From Thermoguttaceae bacterium (GTDB lineage: Bacteria > Planctomycetota > Planctomycetia > Pirellulales > Thermoguttaceae), in NCBI GenBank assembly GCA_025060325.1, contig JANXBW010000001.1, forward strand, positions 124,001 to 188,000: a stretch of 64,000 bases of DNA, written 5' to 3'. Shown here piece after piece: positions 26,208-34,156 of the stretch. Under the pieces are notes generated by a model. It was given only the letters and a program-made list of their open reading frames with translations. It had not been told where the DNA came from and did no database searches. Position 1 is the first letter of the stretch. Each line of letters begins with the position of its first letter. A program made the translations under genes and the position numbers.

Positions 26208-26822
26208 TCAAGCGCGGCTAAAGAGAGCCTGCAAGCAAATCTGCGACCAAGTTTCGAAAGCAGAAAGATCCGCAAAGAGCTCTTCCACCGGGCAAAATCC
26301 GCCGTGCCAGATGTCAGGTTCTGCTGGGGCAATGGCGGGGCTTGTTAGTTCGAAAAGATGCACCACTCCCAAATGCACGCGGCCTACCTCGGTTTGATCG
26401 TCGTTGATTAAGCCGACACAACGTTCCGTCCACGGAGCCTGGACGATGATCTCTTCAGCGACCTCCCGATGAAGGGCTTGTCGATAAGCCACCTCCGGCG
26501 TCTTCTCCCCCTGATCCCCGGGGTTAATATGGCCCCCGATACCTATGCTTCTTTTGGCATGAAGTCGCCTTTCGCCCTGACCGGTGCCTCGAACGTATTG
26601 GTACACATAGGTTTTGCCGCCTTTGTCCCTAAACACAAAGACGGCATAGGGAATTAGCTGCTTATAAGAGGGGTCATTCTCGGCAAGCCGTCGGGGAATA
26701 AACTGGGCTTTTCCGGGCGAAAGGAAAACTCGCAGATACCGCTCCACATCGGGGCAAAACCCCTGGAAATACCCCACCTGGCAAAAAAGTTCGCGCGATA
26801 CGACCAAGACCTCCTCTTCCAC
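26208..26822 (-). CDS. NUDIX-domain protein, phosphohydrolase-like
   Basis: This 204-residue protein has an N-terminal segment (LVVSRELFCQVGYFQGFCPD) before a NUDIX fold. The box is recognisable but carries a few extra residues: GGHINPGDQGEKTPEVAYR followed by REVAEEI, which retains the glutamates needed for magnesium. KQLIPYAVFVFRD and YQYVRGTGQGERRLHAKRS precede the box. The substrate is unknown, and the N-terminal extension sets it apart from MutT. The start is GTG at 26822, with no better candidate. It lies 61 bp downstream of the minus-strand oxidoreductase gene, so cotranscription is possible. Confidence 0.74.
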   Translation of the reverse strand: MEEEVLVVSRELFCQVGYFQGFCPDVERYLRVFLSPGKAQFIPRRLAENDPSYKQLIPYAVFVFRDKGGKTYVYQYVRGTGQGERRLHAKRSIGIGGHINPGDQGEKTPEVAYRQALHREVAEEIIVQAPWTERCVGLINDDQTEVGRVHLGVVHLFELTSPAIAPAEPDIWHGGFCPVEELFADLSAFETWSQICLQALFSRA

Positions 26823-26883
26823 TGATTAGGATCCTTCCACAAGCTTTAGAGGTCCAATTTTGCTTGCATCATCGACAGGATTT

Positions 26884-28254
26884 TCAGACCGGCTCCTTAA
26901 TTTCCCAAGGCGGACGATAGGTTCGGCGGAAAAGCTCCATCGCCCTGGGATTGTCCACAATATGATCAGTCTGTGGATCGATGATTAGCTTTTCGCCTCC
27001 TAAGCGGTAGCTGATATTGGCGTAGTGGATAAGTAAGCAACTTAGGTGCGCTTCCTCAGGTGGGGCACTGGGCTGGCGGCGAGTACGGATGGCTTCGATG
27101 AAGTTCTGTTTATGTTCCGGGTCGGGGAATCGGCCATACATCTGGGCCGCTACCACCGGCTGCCGGGCCTTGGGTCGATCGAAAACCTGCCAGCCACCGC
27201 CGTGTCGACCTACCAACATTAGTCCCTCGGTACCGTAGATCTCAATCCGGTCCGCAGTCTGTGGCCAATAGGGGAAAAGGTCACTGTTGCGCACTTCCGG
27301 ATCGATTTTTAGAATGTAAGGGGTATAAAGAGTCAGTTCGAATATCATAAGCAACTTATCGAATTCCCAGACAGCTACCTGCGTGTCCGGTGTTTCCGCC
27401 AAGCCTTCGCTTGCCCATCGTCCTCCAACCGAGTAAACGGTCTTCGGGTGACGAACCCCACATAGCCACCGGGCCAAATCGATTTGATGGCTGGCATCGT
27501 TGGCAATATCCCCGCCCGAGTACCGCCAGATATGGTTCCAATAGTTGACAAAGCCTTGATTATATGGGTGCTCCGGAGCAGGTCCATTCCACATGTCCCA
27601 ATCGAACCCCGGAGGCGCCTCGCTGTTAGGGACAACAGGATGATTGGCCCACCACTTTTGGTTAAACACCTTGCACATGTAAATTTGCCCCAGCTTGCCG
27701 GAAGCGATATAGTCCCGAGCGGCCAAGTTGTACGGTGCGGAGCGGTTCTGGGTGCCGTGCTGAACAATGCACCCGTACTTACGAGCCGCTTCGATAATTT
27801 TCTGACCCTCCCAGCAGTTGTGCGTCATCGGCTTTTCCACGTACACATCCTTGCCCGCCTGGCAGGCCCAGATGGTTGTCAACGCATGCCAATGGTCCGG
27901 GGTGGCGCACACGACCGCCGTCACCGATTTGTCATCCAGTGCGCGCCGGAAATCCTGCACGCACCGCGGCTCGCGGCCCTGAAGGGCGGCAATATCTTTG
28001 GCTTTGCCGAATTGACGCGAGTCCACATCGCACAAATAGGCCACCTCGCAGTCTTTTTGCGGGCGCTCCAAAAACCCTTGAGCCAAATTAAACCCACGCC
28101 CTCGAATTCCAACGATCGCCAAGACGATTTTGTCATTTGCCACTGCCCCACGGACGCTGCGAGCATCTTTCAAAATGGTTAGCCCAGCCCCAAAGGCGCT
28201 TGCCTGAAGGGATCGCCTCAAAAAGTCCCGGCGATTTTCTAATTTCATGACCAC
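26884..28254 (-). CDS. Tat-exported Gfo/Idh/MocA family oxidoreductase
   Basis: This 456-residue protein has a Tat signal (NRRDFLRRSLQASAFGAGL), the nucleotide-binding glycine motif (IVGIRGRGFN), the catalytic-lysine motif VEKPMTHN, and the C-terminal domain with GDIANDASHQIDLARWL. This is the common planctomycete secreted oxidoreductase type, acting on sugars or inositol-like compounds with bound NAD(P). The true start is probably the ATG two codons in (MKLENRR), since both lie just after the GGAGGTGTGGTC ribosome-binding region. Its substrate cannot be predicted from context. Confidence 0.87.
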   Translation of the reverse strand: MVMKLENRRDFLRRSLQASAFGAGLTILKDARSVRGAVANDKIVLAIVGIRGRGFNLAQGFLERPQKDCEVAYLCDVDSRQFGKAKDIAALQGREPRCVQDFRRALDDKSVTAVVCATPDHWHALTTIWACQAGKDVYVEKPMTHNCWEGQKIIEAARKYGCIVQHGTQNRSAPYNLAARDYIASGKLGQIYMCKVFNQKWWANHPVVPNSEAPPGFDWDMWNGPAPEHPYNQGFVNYWNHIWRYSGGDIANDASHQIDLARWLCGVRHPKTVYSVGGRWASEGLAETPDTQVAVWEFDKLLMIFELTLYTPYILKIDPEVRNSDLFPYWPQTADRIEIYGTEGLMLVGRHGGGWQVFDRPKARQPVVAAQMYGRFPDPEHKQNFIEAIRTRRQPSAPPEEAHLSCLLIHYANISYRLGGEKLIIDPQTDHIVDNPRAMELFRRTYRPPWEIKEPV

Positions 28255-28997
28255 ACCTCCGAATTCAGTGAGTCAAGGGCGGAAGTGAAGTGGATCAACT
28301 GCGCTATGTGGAGGGTTTAGCGCTGGTGGGAAAGCTTCTGGTAGCTCTGACTTGGCTGGATACGCCCTGCTGCGTGCGTCCCCACCCGGTGCGCTCAATG
28401 CCTGCCGGCGCCCGAACCGGTTGCTCAGCACGCCCGCAGCGAAGCGGGCAATCCTGGGCCGTTGCCTCAAACTCGCTTCCTGGATGCTCCAAGGGCTCTT
28501 GCCAAATTTCGGCCCCAATGCCTCCCAGGTCGATCACATCCGCAGGAAGAGTTCCGTCCACTACATCGCCAACCGCAACCAACCCCCAAAGTTTGACGGC
28601 GAAACTTACAGGCTCCTCCGCGTACTTCCACAGTGACGACCGCCTGTGGCACGCCGCGCTACCTTTTTAAACGATAAACACGACACTTCCTTGTGTGCCC
28701 TGCCTTCCCGAGCCTTAATCCTCGGCCCACCCGGATATACCCAGCGCACAAGACGCGGTGCAGGTTTCTCGGAGGCTTCCCCAGGCGGCCCTCGGGCAGC
28801 ACAAGCTCGACATAGCCTCTTACGCCCGAAGATACCGGAAGCTGTCGCTTGGATTTTACAACCGGGAGAATCCTCCTGCAAACTTCGTCCCAGCGCGGGT
28901 CACGGAGGCTACCTCCGGCCCGGCTATTCATCCCCTGAACCGACCTTTATAATGGGCGAATGGTGAGGCCGAACCACCCGCAGAAAGGGACCGCGCC
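28255..28997. other. Intergenic region upstream of dapF, with an unassigned open frame
   Basis: About 740 bases separate the divergent oxidoreductase and dapF genes. A minus-strand frame (about 28304-28660) is stop-free for nearly 120 codons and reads protein-like (KLWGLVAVGDVVDG, LPADVIDLGGIGAEIW). It has no ATG or ribosome-binding site and I cannot name it. It may be a gene remnant or chance. The right end carries the likely dapF promoter. Confidence 0.3.
28948..28953 (+). promoter_or_regulatory. Candidate -10 box for dapF
   Basis: A perfect TATAAT lies 45 bases before the dapF ATG. The hexamer 17 bases upstream (TATTCA) is a poor match to the -35 consensus, so the call rests on the -10 box, its rarity in this sequence and its position. 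Confidence 0.4.
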
Positions 28998-29849
28998 ATG
29001 AAGTTCACAAAAATGCACGGAGCGGGCAACGACTATGTGGTTGTGAACTGTTTCCACTACGCGCCCCCGGCAGATCCGGCGACTTTAGCCAGGCGGATGT
29101 GCAAACGGCACTTTGGCGTCGGCGCAGATGGGCTTATCCTCATTTGTCCGTCGCAAAAGGCTGACGCGTTGATGCGAATTTTCAACACCGACGGCTCCGA
29201 GGCCGAAATGTGCGGCAACGGAATCCGCTGTGTGGGCAAATATGTGTACGATCACGGTATCTGTCGGAATAACCCGCTGTCTATCGAGACCAAAGCTGGT
29301 ATTAAGAAACTTCAACTTTACTTACGTAACGGCAAGGTGGGCAAGGTGAGGGTCAACATGGGAATCCCGGAGTTGGCCACCTCCGCGATTCCCACGACGC
29401 TGGGGGTAGAGCGCTCAGGGCGAGGGGTAGCGCTTAACACCCCACTTCAAGTAAGTGGTGTCAGCCTCCTTGTAAACTGCGTGTCCATGGGGAATCCCCA
29501 CACGGTCATATTTGTGGACGAACTCCAGGATGACCAGGTCCGGGGACTAGGGCCTGCAATTGAAAATGCGCCCGTGTTCCCTAAGCGAACCAATGTGGAG
29601 TTTGTCAAGGTTATTGCCAAAAACAAAGTTCGCGTCCGAGTTTGGGAGCGGGGTTGCGGGGAGACGCTAGCCTGTGGCACGGGAGCGGCGGCGGTGTGCG
29701 TGGCCGGCTTTCTTACCGGCCGGACTGATCGCAATATCCTCGTGCGGATGCCGGGGGGCGCCCTTAAAGTGGAGTGGAACACCGAAGACGGATGCGTGTA
29801 TCTTACTGGTCGGGCGAAAGAAGTCTTTTGCGGTGAGTGGCCCGACTGA
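28998..29849 (+). CDS. dapF: Diaminopimelate epimerase
   Basis: DapF interconverts LL- and meso-diaminopimelate, needed for lysine and for peptidoglycan cross-links. At 283 residues it has the normal length. The two catalytic cysteines are C72 (EMCGNGIRC) and C226 (LACGTGAAA). The start MKFTKMHGAGNDYVVV is the typical family N-terminus, preceded by AGAAAGGGACC. With murQ and the NagK-like kinase later in the window it implies that this organism makes or handles peptidoglycan. It is cytoplasmic. Confidence 0.95.
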   Translation: MKFTKMHGAGNDYVVVNCFHYAPPADPATLARRMCKRHFGVGADGLILICPSQKADALMRIFNTDGSEAEMCGNGIRCVGKYVYDHGICRNNPLSIETKAGIKKLQLYLRNGKVGKVRVNMGIPELATSAIPTTLGVERSGRGVALNTPLQVSGVSLLVNCVSMGNPHTVIFVDELQDDQVRGLGPAIENAPVFPKRTNVEFVKVIAKNKVRVRVWERGCGETLACGTGAAAVCVAGFLTGRTDRNILVRMPGGALKVEWNTEDGCVYLTGRAKEVFCGEWPD

Positions 29850-29960
29850 GCGAGGCCCTCTGCCGGTGGCGGATTTCTCCGGCTCCTCAGTCGGCCCAAT
29901 GCGAACTTGCTGACGATTCAACCGAGGGGTTCCGGATGGACCTGATCGTTTGAGCAGGGT

Positions 29961-30722
29961 TTGCGATCCCGACAGTGCATGAGGAGCTTCGATCCCGGCT
30001 GGCTGGGTTCCCCGGCAACGTGGATAACCACAACAGTTGCCCGGCTGTGGATGAAAACACTCCACTACCGGGTGGCCTACTATGACCCCAAGGTTGATCC
30101 ATTTCATCCCGCCTGCACAAAGCCTGTCATCTATCTCTTTTGGCACGAATACCTGCTTTGCCCCCTGATCATTCGGGCTGGGAGCCCCATGGTCCTGGTG
30201 GTCAGTCGCCATCGAGATGCGGAGATTCTTGACCGGATCGCTCGCCGGCTTGGCTTCGCCACCGTCCGAGGTTCAACGGGCAGAGGAGGCACAGCGGCCC
30301 TACTGCAGCTGGTTCGGGGAGAAGCCCTGCGCCATCTGGCGATAACACCTGACGGCCCCCGGGGGCCTCGACGCACCATGGCCGGTGGGGCGGTCTACCT
30401 GGCCTCCCGACTCGGGGTTCCTCTGGTACCCCTTGGATTTGGGTACGATCGGCCCTGGCGGGCCCCCACTTGGGACAGGTTTGCTATCCCCAAGCCGGGA
30501 ACAAGGGCTCGCTGCGTGGTGGGACCGGCGGTACACGTTCCACCCGAAGCTGACAGAAAAGTCCTCGAAGAGTATCGAACCCGTGTTGCTTCCATACTCA
30601 ATGATCTGACGACTCTCGCAGAAGAGTGGGCCGCCGGAAAAGCCGAGCCTAGCGACTCTTTCCCAATTCTCTCGCGAGGTGACTTCCGCCGGTTATGGCT
30701 TTCCTGGAATGATGCCAGATGA
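29961..30722 (+). CDS. DUF374 / lysophospholipid acyltransferase-like protein
   Basis: This 253-residue protein has the DUF374 layout: FWHEYLLCPLIIR with the family histidine, SRHRDAEILDRIARRLGF, RGSTGRGGTAALLQLV, and the strongly conserved ITPDGPRGPRR, followed by GVPLVPLGFGYDRPWR. Relatives transfer acyl chains in lipid A or glycerolipid assembly at the inner membrane. It begins 111 bp after dapF on the same strand. Its last codons lie inside a tandem 28-bp duplication, so the 3-prime end has recently changed. Confidence 0.82.
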   Translation: MRSRQCMRSFDPGWLGSPATWITTTVARLWMKTLHYRVAYYDPKVDPFHPACTKPVIYLFWHEYLLCPLIIRAGSPMVLVVSRHRDAEILDRIARRLGFATVRGSTGRGGTAALLQLVRGEALRHLAITPDGPRGPRRTMAGGAVYLASRLGVPLVPLGFGYDRPWRAPTWDRFAIPKPGTRARCVVGPAVHVPPEADRKVLEEYRTRVASILNDLTTLAEEWAAGKAEPSDSFPILSRGDFRRLWLSWNDAR

Positions 30723-30766
30723 CAAACAGAAGAAAGTAGATGCCAGATGACAAACAGAAGAAAGTA
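30711..30766 (+). repeat. Perfect tandem duplication of 28 bp
   Basis: Bases 30711-30738 and 30739-30766 are identical. The unit starts GATGCCAGATGAC and ends AGAAAGTA. The first copy contains the last codons and stop (TGA, 30720-30722) of the acyltransferase gene. Both copies contain ATGCCAGATGAC, a possible start for a short downstream frame. The perfect match suggests a recent slippage or duplication event. Confidence 0.95.
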
Positions 30767-31003
30767 ATTTTGGGGTTAATCGCGGGATCTACAGCTTGTT
30801 GGCCAGCCCGGTCAGAAACCGGCGGCCCATTTTTTCCACCGGGTACTCCCGCCGCGGCCACTGGCCTCTTGGCATGCCCGCGTATGAGCTCCTACCGTCA
30901 CGGGAGGACCTTAAGCCGCCGACCAATTTACCCTGTACCCGCCCCCAAGGGGGACAATGTTGCATGTGAAGAGGGCTGCTCTCCCGGACCCGCCGAAGGG
31001 TGA
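30740..31003 (+). CDS. Possible small protein starting in the duplicated sequence
   Basis: An 87-codon frame starts at the ATG of the second repeat copy. It reads MPDDKQKKVILGLIAGSTAC at the N-terminus, a basic stretch then a short hydrophobic segment as in a signal or anchor; the rest has no recognisable features. The first repeat copy gives the same first nine residues but then meets a stop. Before duplication this frame would have overlapped the acyltransferase stop (ATG close to TGA), as coupled genes do. It may well be non-coding. Confidence 0.2.
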   Translation: MPDDKQKKVILGLIAGSTACWPARSETGGPFFPPGTPAAATGLLACPRMSSYRHGRTLSRRPIYPVPAPKGDNVACEEGCSPGPAEG

Positions 31004-31175
31004 GGAAATTCTTATCCCGTAAAACAGCAAAATCGTTGAGGCTTTAGCAGTCTGATGAGGGGGTTACGGCTGAGGAAGATGTTTTGAAGACCAGATCGAG
31101 CCCGCTACTCGGCAAGACGACCCGCGAGGAAAGTTCGTGCCGGCATCCCCCCTACAAACTAAGACCACCAGAGCT

Positions 31176-32132
31176 TCACCGCGCCGCCCGCTCAAGCTCC
31201 GCCATCACTCGGTCGGTGATAAGCTGAACTAATTTCTCGATTTCATCTGCCGAAAGTTCCGATCGCCCTTCCGCCCCCTGAGGATTGCCGCCGGCAGCGG
31301 AAGCTCCGTCGCCGGACGCAGCCGTTCCCGTCCCGCCCTGGCCACCTGGGGTCCAAGCAAGCGAACAAACATTTGCCCCGCGGTATAAGGGCGGAGGGAA
31401 GGCAAGCGGGGCAACCTTCGACTCCCGCCAGCTCTCCCGGAAAACGTCGTTTGCGCAAAGCTCGCAGTTTTCCAGCTGGAGCCGCGGGTCCGTAAAGCCC
31501 AATTTCTGCTTGAGCTGAAGGAGCGCCCGCTCTTCCGGCTCCGTGAAGTAGGTCACTCGCCCTAAACTCCGGGCAAGAAGTAGCATCCGGCAGTAACTGT
31601 CAAGGACTTCCGTCCACCAATAGGCCCTTTCCAAATCGGCGTCGTAACTTACCGTGCCGTGATTGGCCAAGACGATGATATTCGTTTTGTCGACAAAAGG
31701 CAGAACGGTCTCAGCAAACTCTTGCGTCCCCGGGGTGCGGTACGGAGCAATGGGAACATTGCCGAGAAAAATTTCTACCTCTGGCAGAACACATTGGGGG
31801 ATCGGCTCTCGGGCAATACCAAAGGCAGTAGCATGCGGCGGATGGCAGTGGACAACCGCCCGGACATCCGGCCGAGCCTTCATGATGGCCAAATGAAGAC
31901 GGATTTCGCTCGTCGCCTTTTTGTCGCCCGAAATCTGGTTACCATCTATGTCAACAACACAGAGGTCCTCCGGCTTCATAAACCCTTTGCAGATTTGCGT
32001 AGGAGTGCACAGGACCTCCTTTTCGTTAAGCCGGTAACTGATGTTTCCGTCATTAGCGGCGGCGAATCCTCGTTGATAAATTCGCCGGCCTATCTCACAC
32101 ATTTGCTGCTTGAGTTTAAACAAGTTGACCAT
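31176..32132 (-). CDS. BMC-associated class II aldolase (fuculose/rhamnulose-phosphate type)
   Basis: The catalytic core (1-225) is a zinc class II aldolase. It has GNISYRL, the acid/base glutamate E76 (ATSEIRLH), zinc ligands H95 and H97 (HCHPPHATAF) and H158 (LANHGT). Known relatives split L-fuculose-1-phosphate or L-rhamnulose-1-phosphate into DHAP and lactaldehyde. After a linker rich in Gly and Ala (about 262-290) the protein ends in an amphipathic helix (SADEIEKLVQLITDRVMAEL), the usual encapsulation peptide that directs cargo into microcompartments. It is the last gene of the BMC operon. The C-terminal extension of roughly 100 residues is absent from free FucA. Confidence 0.9.
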   Translation of the reverse strand: MVNLFKLKQQMCEIGRRIYQRGFAAANDGNISYRLNEKEVLCTPTQICKGFMKPEDLCVVDIDGNQISGDKKATSEIRLHLAIMKARPDVRAVVHCHPPHATAFGIAREPIPQCVLPEVEIFLGNVPIAPYRTPGTQEFAETVLPFVDKTNIIVLANHGTVSYDADLERAYWWTEVLDSYCRMLLLARSLGRVTYFTEPEERALLQLKQKLGFTDPRLQLENCELCANDVFRESWRESKVAPLAFPPPLYRGANVCSLAWTPGGQGGTGTAASGDGASAAGGNPQGAEGRSELSADEIEKLVQLITDRVMAELERAAR

Positions 32133-32195
32133 TGGTCAAACCTCCCCACGGGGAAGCGCAATCGCCCCACCCTGGGCGGAAAGCTCGCCGTTGAT

Positions 32196-32534
32196 TTAGC
32201 CGCCTTGTTCCAAGTCCCCTGCTTTCTGAATGCCACCCAAGACCGATTCCAGCGGTTCCACTGTCAACGAATCGAGAATAGCCGCCAGGTAGGCATCAAC
32301 CGGCTTTTCCTCCGGATGGAAAGGTTGAGCAGCTTCCCGACCCTCACTGAAAGCCACAAGAGCACCTACCCCGGCAGCAAGCTCATCGTAAACAACTACA
32401 TCTTCACAATCGCCCATCCGACGGCGCAAAAGATCGTCGAGGGAAAAGGGCACGACAATTTTGTAAGTGGCGCCTGTCATCGTGGCATGCCACCGACTGA
32501 GCACGACTTTGCCGACAACTTGCCCAACTCGCAT
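32196..32534 (-). CDS. BMC-P shell vertex protein (EutN/CcmL family), copy 1
   Basis: This short protein (112 residues from the ATG at 32534) is a pentamer-forming shell protein that caps microcompartment vertices. The N-terminus MRVGQVVGKVVLSRW, the GATYKIVVPF strand and DELAAGVGALVAFSEGREA match the EutN/CcmL fold. It has a longer C-terminal tail (about 30 residues) than the other two copies in this operon. A TTG three codons upstream is possible. It lies between the RpiB-like gene and the aldolase. Confidence 0.9.
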   Translation of the reverse strand: MRVGQVVGKVVLSRWHATMTGATYKIVVPFSLDDLLRRRMGDCEDVVVYDELAAGVGALVAFSEGREAAQPFHPEEKPVDAYLAAILDSLTVEPLESVLGGIQKAGDLEQGG

Positions 32535-32712
32535 CCGAAACAATTTCCGTCAGGATAGCGACGCGGGTTCACTCGGCGGTGACCAACTTCGACACCTATC
32601 GACCTTACTTACCGGCTGTCCAAGACGGTACGCCGATCCCCGATGACGATTCCCGCCTCCTTTTATCGAACGTCAGTTGCCTCCTAAGGCCGCTTCGTTC
32701 CCCTAAATTCAT

Positions 32713-33687
32713 TTACGGTCCGCCGGGAAGGAGCTCCTGCCAGGGCGGCTCCTGCCTGCCCAATCGGACAAATCGGGCAATGAGCTGCACCATCTGCCAG
32801 GAACTTAGCTTACGGAAATCAAGCACAAGCACGTTCGCGCCGATATCGGCAACATGGTCGAGCAATTCGGCCATCGATAACGCCCAAGTTGCGCGGAGGA
32901 CCTTGTGCCTGTTGGCCAAACAGACAGCAAGCGGGAGATGGCGCGTGAGAATCACGCCCGCAGACTTTCCTCCTCCCAAGCGTTCTGCCAGGCGCTGTGA
33001 GGCAGCCACCAGGCAATCGCCCCGAGTGGCCTCGGCCGGGATTCCTTCGCGGCGAAGTGGCTCCACGATCACTGCCGGGTCCAAACGGCGACTAACCACC
33101 TCAATATACAAATGCTCAATCTCTTTGGGGTCACCGGTGGCCCAAAGCCGCTGGTGGCTTGGTTCCTCGGCGAACACCACCCGGATCGAGCGCTCAGCAA
33201 GGGCGTCGCAAACGGCAGGGGAGATCACCGCCTTCGGCGGAACAACTAGCTCTCTGGTACCCGGCAAAAGGGCGGCAATATCGGCCAGGGTGATGACCCT
33301 CTTTCGAAGAATGCAGCGATGGTTCTCCAGCGTTTTTGCCCCGATATCTCTTTCCTGGGCAGGTGGGGTCCCAGTCCGTGCGGCCGCAAGGCTTCCCGAA
33401 GGAGGCTGTGGTGGCGCCGAAGTTGCTAGTCCCCCAGCCACAAGTTTGGCTGGGCCCGGCTGCAACTGAGGGGCTGTCCCCCCACCTGAGCTATCGGAGT
33501 GCACCCCACCCGCTTTCTCAGCGGAAGAACGCTGCAAGCCGCCGTCGCTTGTGCCGGGGGCTGGAGCCGGTCCCTCGGCGGCAATAGGTACCCCTTGTTG
33601 GCGCAAGACCGCCACCACCTGGCGAACGATTTCGTCGACATTAATTGCCGCCTGCCATTCCCGGCTCATAGAGTCGACCATCAGCAC
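32713..33687 (-). CDS. BMC operon protein with encapsulation helix and decayed RpiB-like domain
   Basis: The 324-residue protein begins with an amphipathic helix (about 13-32, INVDEIVRQVVAVLRQQG) that looks like an encapsulation peptide, then a long Pro/Gly/Ala-rich linker. A small domain at about 112-175 (ELVVPPKAVISPAVCDALAE) recalls the N-terminal part of EutQ/EutT-like proteins. The last 125 residues resemble the second half of ribose-5-phosphate isomerase B: LANRHKVLRATWA and ADIGANVLVLD align with the RpiB ANKV..IRAA and NDANVL motifs. The RpiB catalytic cysteine motif (CGTG) is replaced by LTRH. A structural or regulatory lumen protein is likelier than an isomerase. Starts at 33681 or 33669 are also possible. 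Confidence 0.6.
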   Translation of the reverse strand: MLMVDSMSREWQAAINVDEIVRQVVAVLRQQGVPIAAEGPAPAPGTSDGGLQRSSAEKAGGVHSDSSGGGTAPQLQPGPAKLVAGGLATSAPPQPPSGSLAAARTGTPPAQERDIGAKTLENHRCILRKRVITLADIAALLPGTRELVVPPKAVISPAVCDALAERSIRVVFAEEPSHQRLWATGDPKEIEHLYIEVVSRRLDPAVIVEPLRREGIPAEATRGDCLVAASQRLAERLGGGKSAGVILTRHLPLAVCLANRHKVLRATWALSMAELLDHVADIGANVLVLDFRKLSSWQMVQLIARFVRLGRQEPPWQELLPGGP

Positions 33688-33728
33688 TTCTAGTGAAAAT
33701 GCCCCAGACCCTCCTTAGGAGCCCCTTC

Positions 33729-34004
33729 CTACTCAGCCAATGTGGTCTTGTCGCAAATGGCAATCACCGACCATCGCGCAGGGGTCGTATCGCTCCCCAA
33801 AAGTTCCCGAGTTCCCCGGCCATCGCTTGAGATAATAACTAGGCTTCCTCGACCGGCCCCCAGGCCGTCGACAGCGACGATTGGTTCCCCGTCGGGGGTT
33901 CGCCCGTCCGGGCCAAGCGGCTGGACAACAAGAAGCCGCCACCCTTTTAGCGATGGGTGTCGCACCGTCGCCGTGGCATGTCCTACTACCACGCCTACCA
34001 CCAT
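33729..34004 (-). CDS. BMC-P shell vertex protein (EutN/CcmL family), copy 2
   Basis: This 91-residue EutN/CcmL-type protein shows VVGVVVGHATATVRHPSLKG, WRLLVVQPL, PIVAVDGLGAGRGSLVIISSD and a C-terminal VIAICDKTTL strand, all characteristic of the pentameric vertex fold. The ATG at 34004 is preferred over a TTG two codons upstream. The start of the next gene follows after about 41 bp, so they are cotranscribed. Three different BMC-P proteins in one operon probably form vertices with different partners. Confidence 0.93.
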   Translation of the reverse strand: MVVGVVVGHATATVRHPSLKGWRLLVVQPLGPDGRTPDGEPIVAVDGLGAGRGSLVIISSDGRGTRELLGSDTTPARWSVIAICDKTTLAE

Positions 34005-34156
34005 GGTCAAGCTGGCCTATCGTCCCCGCTTCGCTCAGGATAGCACAAAGATTCGTACACAGTCGGATAGTCGCTCTCGGCATTCGGTCTTGAGCGGCTC
34101 GTTTGAGGCTACAAACCCACCCTCCCCCAAGGCTTCTTCTCAGCAAGCGATGACCT

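Noticed and set aside
28290-28670. 126-codon plus-strand frame upstream of dapF
   Set aside because: Low-complexity Ser/Pro/Arg composition typical of antisense shadows. The opposite strand looks more protein-like.
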